This document shows positions 1-5,806 of a stretch of DNA of 7,926 nucleotides, piece after piece. Source of the stretch: JBLIOB01 sp047639575. GTDB lineage: Bacteria > Bacteroidota > Bacteroidia > Flavobacteriales_D > Parvicellaceae. The stretch's first letter is position 1; each line of letters begins with the position of its first letter. A program made the position numbers and the translations under genes. The stretch lies in the NCBI GenBank assembly GCA_047639575.1, contig JBLIOB010000195.1, positions 1 to 7,926 of the forward strand, written 5' to 3'. Under the pieces are notes generated by a model. The model had not been told where the DNA came from, did no database searches, and saw only the letters and a list, made by a program, of their open reading frames with translations.

Positions 1-81
1 TTTTATACTCCAATGATGGTTAACCCAAATATAACAAGCAGAGGGATTTCAATTTCTCCTTCCATATTATATCGATTCTAA
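1..81 (+). CDS. C-terminal 26 codons of an upstream gene, possibly an outer-membrane beta-barrel protein
   Basis: Reading frame 1 is open from the first base to a TAA at 79-81 and encodes a tail ending ISISPSILYRF. The alternating polar/hydrophobic residues and the terminal phenylalanine are typical of the last strand of outer-membrane beta-barrels, but 26 residues are too few to name a family. The stop overlaps the ATG of the next gene by one base (TAATG), which suggests translational coupling and membership of the same operon. The rest of the gene is outside the window. That the frame is coding is inferred from the stop/start overlap and the plausible peptide. Confidence 0.5.
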   Translation, partial: FYTPMMVNPNITSRGISISPSILYRF

Positions 82-263
82 TGACATTAGGAGATACTAT
101 ATTAGCAGCTTTAATCGGCCTAGTTTTTTTCCTGGGAATAATAATCGGAATTAGATTGTTTTTGTCTAATAAAAAAGACCGAGACAAAATGGCTGCTAGA
201 AACCAGGTCAAAAGAGATCGAATTGCGAGCGAACAAGAACAAAGTGAGGAACAAAAATTATAA
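81..263 (+). CDS. Small single-pass membrane protein, function unknown
   Basis: This 60-residue protein has one hydrophobic segment at about residues 5-28 (TILAALIGLVFFLGIIIGIRL). A strongly charged tail rich in Lys, Arg, Glu and Gln follows and probably lies in the cytoplasm under the positive-inside rule, with a short outside N-terminus. There is no lipobox or cleavable signal peptide. The ATG overlaps the preceding stop by one base, and ybaB begins 4 nt after its stop, so it lies inside a compact operon. I do not recognise the family. The tail could form a short helix or coiled coil. Support for a real gene is the tight packing, the clear membrane topology and the absence of a better frame. 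Confidence 0.65.
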   Translation: MTLGDTILAALIGLVFFLGIIIGIRLFLSNKKDRDKMAARNQVKRDRIASEQEQSEEQKL

Positions 264-267
264 GTAG

Positions 268-567
268 ATGTTTGGAAAAGGAATGATGGAAAAAATGCAG
301 GCAATGCAAGGGCAAATGGAAGTAATCAAAGCTCGACTTGAAACGTTAACTGTTCAAGGTGAAGCAGAAAATGGTAAATTAGTCGTCCTCATTAATGGTA
401 ATAGAAAAATACTTGACATTAAGATCGACCCTTCTTTGTTAGAAGGTGATCAAGAAGAACTACAAGAATTATTAGTTCTTGCTACCAACAGAGCCATTGA
501 GCAAGCAGATAATTTGCACAATACCGAAATGCAGGGTGCAGCTATGGGCATGATGCCAAATCAATAA
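268..567 (+). CDS. ybaB: YbaB/EbfC family nucleoid-associated DNA-binding protein
   Basis: The protein has 99 residues, normal for this family of small dimeric DNA-binding proteins that coat or bridge the chromosome. It has the family architecture: a Met/Gln-rich N-terminal helix (MFGKGMMEKMQAMQGQMEVIKARLETL), a central beta-sheet with the characteristic G-x-V-x-(V/I)-x-(I/V)-N-G-x2 pattern around residues 36-47 (KLVVLINGNRKI), the I-D-P-S-L-L segment at about 53-58, then a helix with the A-x-N-x-A-I-x-(K/Q)-A pattern (ATNRAIEQA), and a Met-rich, flexible C-terminus. In many bacteria ybaB sits beside dnaX and recR; neither is visible here. The start is 4 nt after the previous stop and the next gene begins 2 nt downstream, so it is probably cotranscribed with both. 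Confidence 0.93.
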   Translation: MFGKGMMEKMQAMQGQMEVIKARLETLTVQGEAENGKLVVLINGNRKILDIKIDPSLLEGDQEELQELLVLATNRAIEQADNLHNTEMQGAAMGMMPNQ

Positions 568-569
568 TC

Positions 570-1130
570 GTGCTTAAATCAGACTTAAGACCATCTTATA
601 AATCCAAAAGGAAAGAAATTTCCGAAGAATCAATTCTACAATTGAGCAAGTTAATTGCTGCTCAACTTCAAGACAATTTTAGCGAAGTAGAAACCACCCA
701 TCTTTTCCTTTCAATCAAAAAATTTCAGGAGGTTGACACGTTTCAAATTATTGAAAACTTACGTCACAATGATCTAATCACTTGCACTGGAATAACTGAC
801 TTCAATAATGGAACAATGAAAACGGTGGCATTTACAGAAGAAATTGAGATTAAAACTTCTGCCTTCGGAGTGCCTGAACCAATTGGAGGACCTGCAATAG
901 ATAATTTAGAAATTGATCGAATCATAATACCGCTACTCGCTTATGATCTATTAGGCAATCGGGTCGGTTACGGAAAAGGATTTTACGATAGATTTTTAGC
1001 TTCCTGTAGACCGGATGTAGAAAAAATTGGTCTCTCGTTTTTTGAGCCAGTTGACATCATAAGTGATATTAATCAAAATGACGTCAAACTCGACTTTTGC
1101 ATTACACCAAATTACATTCATCATTTCTAA
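570..1130 (+). CDS. ygfA: 5-formyltetrahydrofolate cyclo-ligase (5,10-methenyltetrahydrofolate synthetase)
   Basis: This cytoplasmic enzyme uses ATP to convert 5-formyltetrahydrofolate to 5,10-methenyltetrahydrofolate, returning the stable formyl form to the one-carbon pool. The 186-residue length is typical. The N-terminal basic helix (LRPSYKSKRKEIS, about residues 6-18) is where the family binds ATP phosphate. The segment FGVPEP at about 99-104 and the signature at 121-142 (P-L-L-A-Y-D ... G-N-R-V-G-Y-G-K-G-F-Y-D-R-F) match the family's nucleotide/folate-binding motif. The start is a GTG at 570, 2 nt after the ybaB stop. No ATG lies early enough to retain the N-terminal helix, so GTG is preferred. 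There is no clear hairpin terminator after the stop. Confidence 0.93.
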   Translation: MLKSDLRPSYKSKRKEISEESILQLSKLIAAQLQDNFSEVETTHLFLSIKKFQEVDTFQIIENLRHNDLITCTGITDFNNGTMKTVAFTEEIEIKTSAFGVPEPIGGPAIDNLEIDRIIIPLLAYDLLGNRVGYGKGFYDRFLASCRPDVEKIGLSFFEPVDIISDINQNDVKLDFCITPNYIHHF

Positions 1131-1167
1131 TCATTCCATCTACAAAAAGGACCTGTTTAAAACCATG

Positions 1168-1190
1168 TAAATCACTGATTTACTGATTTA
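1168..1190 (+). promoter_or_regulatory. Palindrome and direct repeat of TGATTTA upstream of the next gene's promoter
   Basis: A perfect 15-bp odd palindrome, TAAATCA-C-TGATTTA, lies at 1168-1182. The TGATTTA half recurs at 1184-1190, and a variant, TGATTTT, at 1195-1201. The octamer ACTGATTT is directly repeated at 1174-1181 and 1182-1189. With a one-base centre this cannot form a useful RNA hairpin, so a protein-binding site just upstream of the -7 element at 1208 is the more natural reading. Low-complexity AT-rich sequence can produce such symmetry by chance, and no regulator is known. Confidence 0.3.
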
Positions 1191-1207
1191 TATATGATTT
1201 TGTATCT

Positions 1208-1215
1208 TAGCTTTG
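1208..1215 (+). promoter_or_regulatory. Bacteroidota-type -7 promoter element for the gene at 1249
   Basis: TAGCTTTG matches the Bacteroidota -7 consensus TAnnTTTG at all fixed positions. It lies 33 nt before the ATG at 1249, implying a leader of about 25-30 nt. No clear -33 TTG/TTTG element is seen at the expected 17-23 nt spacing. The in-frame TTG at 1213 is the last three bases of this element, so it is probably promoter rather than start codon. Confidence 0.5.
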
Positions 1216-1248
1216 AACCTAAACGTGTTTTTTACGTTAAAGCCAACA

Positions 1249-1860
1249 ATGAAAATTTTTCAGAATCTTATAATAATACTCTTTTGGGGGCTGCTTTTTT
1301 CTGGCACCTACCCAGATGATGAAATTATAAATGATGAGTTACACTCACATTTCGGGTTCTCTATTAACCCTACTGCTAACTCAGGTTTAATAACGTATGC
1401 TATTGTTGAAACAGACGAGAACAATAAAATGTTGAGTCGTAAAGTTGTTTCAAGAAACAATTGGATCCTAATGATGAGAGGCCTGCAATGGTCAAAGGCA
1501 AACCCTGATAAAAAAGATCTATGGAGTGAGCAAGGCATTGGAGATTGTTTCTGGATTTTGGATAACTCGATGGATAAGTACATTTCATTGGACTGTATTG
1601 CCCAGCGAAACGTTAATGATCTTTGGCGATTGAGATATAGTAAAAACCCACAATATCGACAGGATAAAGTGACTTCTGATTCTAAAATAGTTGGCGGATG
1701 GGCAGCAAATGCATTTCGTCCAAACTGGCCACAAATCCAAATTCTTCAGAACTACGGGATTGTCTATATCTCTGACTTCTTCTATGGAGACAACATGTTC
1801 AAGCTGATGAAAGACGTGCAAGAAGAAACTTGGGTTGACACATACGTAGCTGCTCAGTAG
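1249..1860 (+). CDS. Hypothetical exported protein
   Basis: From the ATG at 1249 the protein has 203 residues. Residues 1-20 look like a Sec signal peptide: a short basic start (MKIF), a hydrophobic core (LIIILFWGLLF) and SGTYPDD as the probable cleavage region. There is no lipobox cysteine, so it is probably periplasmic or secreted. The mature part is rich in Trp and aromatic residues (about W72, W81, W92, W102, W126, W151, W160, W195) and has two cysteines, C100 and C116, that could form a disulfide. I recognise no family and see no catalytic motif, repeats, second membrane segment or type IX sorting domain. An upstream in-frame TTG at 1213 would add 12 residues before the signal peptide and falls inside the promoter-like element, so it was rejected. 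The gene has its own promoter-like box, an 118-bp gap from the folate gene, and ends 10 bp before the repeat locus. Confidence 0.75.
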   Translation: MKIFQNLIIILFWGLLFSGTYPDDEIINDELHSHFGFSINPTANSGLITYAIVETDENNKMLSRKVVSRNNWILMMRGLQWSKANPDKKDLWSEQGIGDCFWILDNSMDKYISLDCIAQRNVNDLWRLRYSKNPQYRQDKVTSDSKIVGGWAANAFRPNWPQIQILQNYGIVYISDFFYGDNMFKLMKDVQEETWVDTYVAAQ

Positions 1861-1870
1861 GCCGGAAAGA

Positions 1871-1902
1871 GGTAAGGAGGTAAGGAGGTAAGGAGGTAAG
1901 GA
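1871..1902 (+). repeat. (GGTAAGGA)4 perfect octamer tandem repeat
   Basis: Four perfect head-to-tail copies of the 8-mer GGTAAGGA begin 10 bp after the stop of the preceding gene. The copies run directly into octamers of the ATGATAGA type at 1903. The repeat creates three overlapping copies of TAAGGAGGT (from 1873, 1881 and 1889), the full complement of the usual 16S rRNA anti-Shine-Dalgarno tail, although no credible gene starts downstream. It is probably a consequence of the repeat sequence rather than a ribosome binding site. Confidence 0.9.
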
Positions 1903-1934
1903 ATGATAGAATGATAGAAGGATTGAATGAAGAG
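1903..1934 (+). repeat. Left-arm octamers (ATGATAGA type), inverted relative to the main array
   Basis: The octamer phase of the preceding repeat continues: ATGATAGA occurs twice (1903-1910, 1911-1918), then the related AGGATTGA and ATGAAGAG follow. The reverse complement of ATGATAGA is TCTATCAT, a recurring octamer of the main array, so this arm carries the same repeat family in opposite orientation. For example, GAATGATAGAATG at 1901-1913 is the exact reverse complement of 2278-2290 and of 2302-2314. The linker 1935-2000 holds no gene. It contains the octamer TCCAGCAT (1961-1968) and two copies of TGATAATCCCAT (1969-1980, 1982-1993). Confidence 0.75.
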
Positions 1935-2000
1935 GTAAAAGACATCCATTCATTAAATATTCCAGCATTGATAATCCCATGTGATAATCCCATTATTAAT

Positions 2001-2336
2001 TCTATCCTTCATTCATTACCACATCCTATCATTCAATCATTATCACATTCCAGCATTAAACCATTCTATCCTTCATTCATTACCACATCCTATCATTCAA
2101 TCATTATCACAATCCAGCATTAAACCATTCTATCCTTCATTCATTACCACATCCTATCATTCAATCATTATCACATTCCAGCATTAAACCATTCTATCCT
2201 TCATTCATTACCACATCCTATCATTCAATCATTATCACATTCCAGCATTAAACCATTCTATCCTTCATTCATTACCACATTCTATCATTCATTCATCACC
2301 ACATTCTATCATTCAATCATTATCACATTCTATCAT
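2001..2336 (+). repeat. Octamer-phased tandem array with four 64-bp higher-order units
   Basis: These 336 bp divide without slippage into 42 octamers, most fitting TnnnnCAT. A higher-order unit of 64 bp (two 24-mers plus a 16-mer, i.e. eight octamers) repeats at 2001-2064, 2065-2128, 2129-2192 and 2193-2256 with almost no differences; one is A instead of T at 2112. A fifth unit starts at 2257 and degenerates into 24-mer copies to 2336. Only four G residues occur from 1994 to 2351 on this strand, one per 64-bp unit. Because 64 is not a multiple of three, the frame shifts at each unit, which argues against coding. Together with 1861-2000 and the short remainder to 2349, this accounts for the gene-free stretch. 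No unique spacers are present, so it is not a CRISPR array. Confidence 0.93.
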
Positions 2337-2344
2337 TAATTCTC

Positions 2345-2352
2345 TACCTTTG
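2345..2352 (+). promoter_or_regulatory. Possible -7 promoter element overlapping the meaB start
   Basis: TACCTTTG fits TAnnTTTG exactly and lies between the end of the repeat array and meaB. Its last three bases are the TTG at 2350 that could start meaB. If used, transcription would begin near 2356-2359, at or beside the GTG at 2356, giving a leaderless or nearly leaderless message. No -33 TTG is possible within the G-poor array upstream, so the assignment is tentative. Confidence 0.3.
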
Positions 2353-3396
2353 AGAGTGCCCGAAAAAAAAGATATCGCAAATAAAATTCGAGCAGCTCGA
2401 ATAAAGAACCAGCAATCCGCTGCCGATTTATTTGAAGAGATTAAAAATGGAAACATTGCAGCTCTTGGCCAGGCAATCACTTTATTAGAAAGTACCAAAC
2501 CGGAGCATGAACTAATTGCTTCTGAATTAGTAGACAAATGTCTTACTGTTTCTGGTCAATCTATAAGAATTGGAATCTCCGGAGTACCAGGTGTGGGTAA
2601 AAGTACTTTTATCGAATCCTTTGGTTCACTCCTTACTTCCCAAGGAAAAAAATTGGCCGTACTGGCTGTTGATCCAAGCAGTAAAAAATCAGGAGGATCG
2701 ATTTTAGGAGATAAAACGCGAATGGAAACGTTGGCTCAAAATGCGAACGCTTTTATAAGGCCTACCCCAGCCGGAGGTTCCTTAGGAGGTGTAGCACTTA
2801 AAACTAGAGAAGCTATCATATTATGTGAAGCAGCCGGTTATGATGTAATCCTTATAGAAACTGTAGGTGTGGGTCAAAGCGAAACTGCCGTTAAATCGAT
2901 GGTTGATTTCTTCTTATTGCTAATGCTTTCTGGCGCAGGAGATGAACTTCAAGGAATTAAAAGAGGCATTATGGAAATGGCGGATGCGCTGGTTATTACC
3001 AAAGCTGATGGAGATAATATTCATCCAGCCAAATTAGCATCGAGGACCTATAAAAATGCGCTTCACTTATTTCCGGCTTCAGAAAGTGGATGGATTCCTC
3101 AGGTTCTTTCTTGTTCAGCGCAAGAACAAACTGGGCTCACTGAAATATGGGAGTTGATCGAATCTTTTGAAAATCAGCTAAAAATTAATGGGCATTTTGA
3201 AGAAGAGCGAAAAAGACAAGCCGTTCATTGGATGCATGAAGCTATAATGGAAGAATTGCGTAGTTCATTTTACAATTCAAATCAAGCTGCCGAAATTGCC
3301 CAATTGGAAGAACAAGTACAAAATCAAACAATTAGCCCAAAGAATGCAGCTAAGCTTGCTATGGCAAAAAGGTCCGGCAATAAATATGGACCTTAA
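2350..3396 (+). CDS. meaB: MeaB/ArgK family G3E GTPase, methylmalonyl-CoA mutase chaperone
   Basis: This cytoplasmic GTPase protects adenosylcobalamin-dependent methylmalonyl-CoA mutase and helps reload its cofactor. The 348 residues align along their length with E. coli ArgK/YgfD as I recall it. Visible motifs are a helical N-terminal region, Walker A G78-VPGV-GKS85, V-D-P-S-S at 107-111, the G-G-S-I-L-G-D-K-T-R-M block at 115-125, E-T-V-G-V-G-Q-S-E at 170-178, G-D-E-L-Q-G-I-K at 197-204, and T-K-A-D at 217-220 as the base-recognition NKxD equivalent. The start is uncertain. No ATG exists; TTG 2350 and GTG 2356 are the only reasonable starts, and the frame stays open upstream into the repeat array to a stop at 2185-2187, without any start codon. 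No Shine-Dalgarno is present. No mutase gene lies in the window, so its partner must be encoded elsewhere. Product assignment is firm; the start is not. Confidence 0.93.
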   Translation: MRVPEKKDIANKIRAARIKNQQSAADLFEEIKNGNIAALGQAITLLESTKPEHELIASELVDKCLTVSGQSIRIGISGVPGVGKSTFIESFGSLLTSQGKKLAVLAVDPSSKKSGGSILGDKTRMETLAQNANAFIRPTPAGGSLGGVALKTREAIILCEAAGYDVILIETVGVGQSETAVKSMVDFFLLLMLSGAGDELQGIKRGIMEMADALVITKADGDNIHPAKLASRTYKNALHLFPASESGWIPQVLSCSAQEQTGLTEIWELIESFENQLKINGHFEEERKRQAVHWMHEAIMEELRSSFYNSNQAAEIAQLEEQVQNQTISPKNAAKLAMAKRSGNKYGP

Positions 3397-3464
3397 TCTT
3401 AACCATCGCCAATTAAGTCCACCAATTAACTTTTACAATCATTTTCGAACTCCGTTAATATTGT

Positions 3465-3472
3465 TATTTTTG
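3465..3472 (+). promoter_or_regulatory. Candidate distal -7 element for the S46 peptidase gene
   Basis: TATTTTTG fits TAnnTTTG and lies 70 nt before the ATG at 3543. A TTTTCG sequence 17 nt upstream (3442-3447) is a poor match to a -33 TTTG element. In the 146-bp gap after meaB I also see a direct repeat CCAATTAA (3409-3416 and 3422-3429), but no terminator for meaB. Confidence 0.35.
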
Positions 3473-3513
3473 CCACCCACAACAAAATCAAGGAAAATTA
3501 TTCGGTGAAAGGC

Positions 3514-3521
3514 TACTTTTG
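3514..3521 (+). promoter_or_regulatory. Candidate proximal -7 element for the S46 peptidase gene
   Basis: TACTTTTG fits TAnnTTTG and lies 21 nt before the ATG at 3543, giving a leader of about 15 nt, similar to that predicted for oxyR in this window. No -33 TTG is present at the usual spacing. Which of the two candidates is used cannot be settled from sequence. Confidence 0.35.
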
Positions 3522-3542
3522 TCCCACTTTAAAACTTAAAGC

Positions 3543-5789
3543 ATGAAAAAATTAATAATTATCATTCTAGTTGCTATTCTAACCATTCCAGCGGCAAATG
3601 CAAATGAAGGAATGTGGCTTCCTCTTTTAATTAAGAGATTAAACCATGTTGACATGCAGAAGCATGGCTTGCAATTAACGGCAGAAGAAATTTATTCAGT
3701 CAACAATTCTAGTTTAAAAGATGCTATTGTTGCATTAGGAGGTGGTTTCTGTACAGGTGAAATCATTTCTAAAGAAGGTTTGATGTTAACTAATCATCAT
3801 TGTGGATTTAACGCAATTCAAGAAAACAGTACTCCAGAACACAATTATTTAGCGGATGGATTCTGGGCAATGAGTAGAGACAAGGAAATTCCAATCGAAG
3901 GGCTGACAGTTTATTTCCTTCATTCAATGGATGATGTAACTGCTACTATGTTAGCTGGCGTAACTGACAAAATGGATGCTGGAGCCCGAGGCGCTAAAAT
4001 CAGAGAGAACAAAGCAGCTTTAATGAAAAAAGAAGGAGACAAGTATGAGATCCAAATCAAATCTTTTTTCGAAGGCAACGAATATTACATCTTTAGATAT
4101 AATATTTTTAAGGATATCAGATTAGTAGGCGCACCTCCATCATCTATTGGAAAGTTCGGTGGAGATACCGACAACTGGATGTGGCCAAGACACACAGGTG
4201 ATTTCTCTATGTTTAGAGTATATGCTGGAGACGATAACGGTCCAGCTGATTATGCTGCAACCAACAAGCCTTATGCTCCAAAACATCATTTACCAATTTC
4301 TTTAAACGGTGTTAAAGAAGGTGACTATGCAATGGTTATGGGTTACCCAGGATCTACAGATCGTTACTTAACTTCTTATGGAGTAAAAATGGCAGTTGAT
4401 TTATCTCAACCAGCTAGAGTAAAGATTAGAAGAATCAAGTTAGACTTGATGGAAGAAGGACAAGCTAAATCTGAAGCAATTAGAATTCAATACGCTTCGA
4501 AGCACGCTGGAGTATCTAACTACTGGAAATATTTCATTGGTCAAAGTACTCAGTTAGTAAAAAATAAAGTTTGGGATAAGAAGAAAGCAATTGAGGATGA
4601 CTTTGCAAAATGGGCAAATAGCGATGCAGCAAAAAGAGAAAAGTACGGATCGGTATTATCTACTTTTGAAACTGCTCACGCAACACTTTCAAAATATGTT
4701 TACGGAGACGTTTATTTGCAAGAAGCTGTTTTTGGAGCTGACATCGCAGGGTTTGTATTTGGAAACTTTGGATCAAGAGCTCAGATCGGACCGGCTTTGG
4801 AATCCGGAGATGCTGGACAAATTCAAATTGCAAAAGAAGCGATTTTGGAAGCGGCTAAGGCGCACTTCAAAGATTACAACGTTGACATTGATAGAAACAC
4901 ATTTGCTCAAATGATGGAACTTTATGTGAATGATGTTCCTGCTGAATTTCATCCAGAAAGATTGACTTACTATAATGGTAAAGCAAAAGGGAACTGGAAA
5001 AAATTAGTAGATAAGTACTACGCTAAGTCACCTTTCACTTCAATGGAAAAACTAAAAGTTTGGTTGGAGAAATTAGATGATAAAGCTACGCTTGAAAAAG
5101 ACATGGTTTATTCATTAATGACTGATTTCATTGCTTCTTACATTGAGAAAGTTGTAATGCCTAAGCAAGCCGCTGAAGGACAGATGGCTACCGCCAAAAG
5201 ACTTTTCGTTGATGGATTAAGAAAAATGAACCCTGATAAAACCTATGCGCCAGATGCGAACTCTACGATGAGAGTTTCTTACGGTCAAGTATTAGCTTAT
5301 GACGCTAAAGATGGCGTAACGTACAAAAACAGTACTACACTAGCTGGAGTAATGGAAAAAGATGAAGGAGCGACTGATGTATTTCACGAGTTTTATATCC
5401 ATGATAAGTTGAAAGAACTATATGAGGCTAAAGACTATGGTCAATATGGAGATAATGGTGTGATGAATGTTTGCTTTTTAAGTAATAACGATATCACTGG
5501 TGGAAATTCAGGATCTCCTGTAATTAATGGAAACGGAGAGTTAATTGGTTGTGCTTTTGATGGTAACTGGGAAGCAATGAGTGGAGACATCTACTTTGAA
5601 CCAAATATCCAAAGAACTATTTCAGTAGATATCAGATATGTATTATTTGTAATTGACAAATATGCAGGAGCTGATCACCTTGTAAAAGAAATGACTCTTG
5701 TTAAAAAGGGAAAGCCAACAGAAAAAGCTGATTTGAAAAAAGAAGTAGTTGATCCAAGCAACGTAAAGTTGATCGATCCGCAAAACTAG
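3543..5789 (+). CDS. S46 family dipeptidyl peptidase, DPP7-type
   Basis: This is a periplasmic serine exopeptidase that removes dipeptides from the N-terminus of peptides, supporting growth on protein. Residues 1-20 are a Sec signal peptide (MKK, hydrophobic core, cleavage near ANA/NEGMW), and mature NEGMWLP is the usual S46 beginning. The chymotrypsin-like triad is visible as H86 (T-N-H-H-C-G), D220 (W-P-R-H-T-G-D-F) and S656 (G-G-N-S-G-S-P). The residue 18 positions after the serine, which sets P1 specificity in Porphyromonas enzymes (Gly in DPP7, Arg in the Asp/Glu-specific DPP11), is G674 in F-D-G-N-W-E. A preference for hydrophobic or small P1 residues is therefore inferred. At 748 residues it is slightly longer than typical members because of a charged, Lys-rich tail of about 30 residues after the core. 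No type IX C-terminal sorting domain is evident. The gene stands alone, between promoter-like boxes and a strong terminator. Confidence 0.95.
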   Translation: MKKLIIIILVAILTIPAANANEGMWLPLLIKRLNHVDMQKHGLQLTAEEIYSVNNSSLKDAIVALGGGFCTGEIISKEGLMLTNHHCGFNAIQENSTPEHNYLADGFWAMSRDKEIPIEGLTVYFLHSMDDVTATMLAGVTDKMDAGARGAKIRENKAALMKKEGDKYEIQIKSFFEGNEYYIFRYNIFKDIRLVGAPPSSIGKFGGDTDNWMWPRHTGDFSMFRVYAGDDNGPADYAATNKPYAPKHHLPISLNGVKEGDYAMVMGYPGSTDRYLTSYGVKMAVDLSQPARVKIRRIKLDLMEEGQAKSEAIRIQYASKHAGVSNYWKYFIGQSTQLVKNKVWDKKKAIEDDFAKWANSDAAKREKYGSVLSTFETAHATLSKYVYGDVYLQEAVFGADIAGFVFGNFGSRAQIGPALESGDAGQIQIAKEAILEAAKAHFKDYNVDIDRNTFAQMMELYVNDVPAEFHPERLTYYNGKAKGNWKKLVDKYYAKSPFTSMEKLKVWLEKLDDKATLEKDMVYSLMTDFIASYIEKVVMPKQAAEGQMATAKRLFVDGLRKMNPDKTYAPDANSTMRVSYGQVLAYDAKDGVTYKNSTTLAGVMEKDEGATDVFHEFYIHDKLKELYEAKDYGQYGDNGVMNVCFLSNNDITGGNSGSPVINGNGELIGCAFDGNWEAMSGDIYFEPNIQRTISVDIRYVLFVIDKYAGADHLVKEMTLVKKGKPTEKADLKKEVVDPSNVKLIDPQN

Positions 5790-5806
5790 TTTCAGTTAAA
5801 AACATT

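Noticed and set aside
20..304. Minus-strand 94-codon frame opposite the small membrane protein
   Set aside because: It is antisense to the compact plus-strand operon and overlaps the ybaB start; its hydrophobic sequence reflects the complement of the membrane segment.
1213..1248. TTG start giving a 12-residue extension of the exported protein
   Set aside because: The TTG is the end of an exact TAnnTTTG box, and the extension would precede a normal signal peptide that starts at ATG 1249.
1585..1993. Minus-strand frames opposite the exported protein and repeat (1585-1980, 1799-1993)
   Set aside because: They are antisense to a better-supported gene and read into the GGTAAGGA repeat, giving Ser/Leu/Pro-rich low-complexity peptides.
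1911..2187. Plus-strand frames of about 70 codons running through the repeat (1911-2123 and 1981-2187)
   Set aside because: They translate the repeat itself, shift frame at every 64-bp unit and give low-complexity Ile/Ser/His-rich peptides. The first is preceded by a Shine-Dalgarno-like repeat, but this is a by-product of the octamers.
2001..2336. CRISPR array
   Set aside because: Repeats are directly contiguous with no unique spacers, and no cas genes are nearby.
3392..3417. Possible terminator after meaB (CTTAAT ... ATTAAG)
   Set aside because: The stem is only six AT-rich base pairs with no following T run.
4591..4914. Plus-strand 107-codon frame inside the S46 peptidase gene
   Set aside because: It is fully contained in another frame of a well-supported gene and has no recognisable features.
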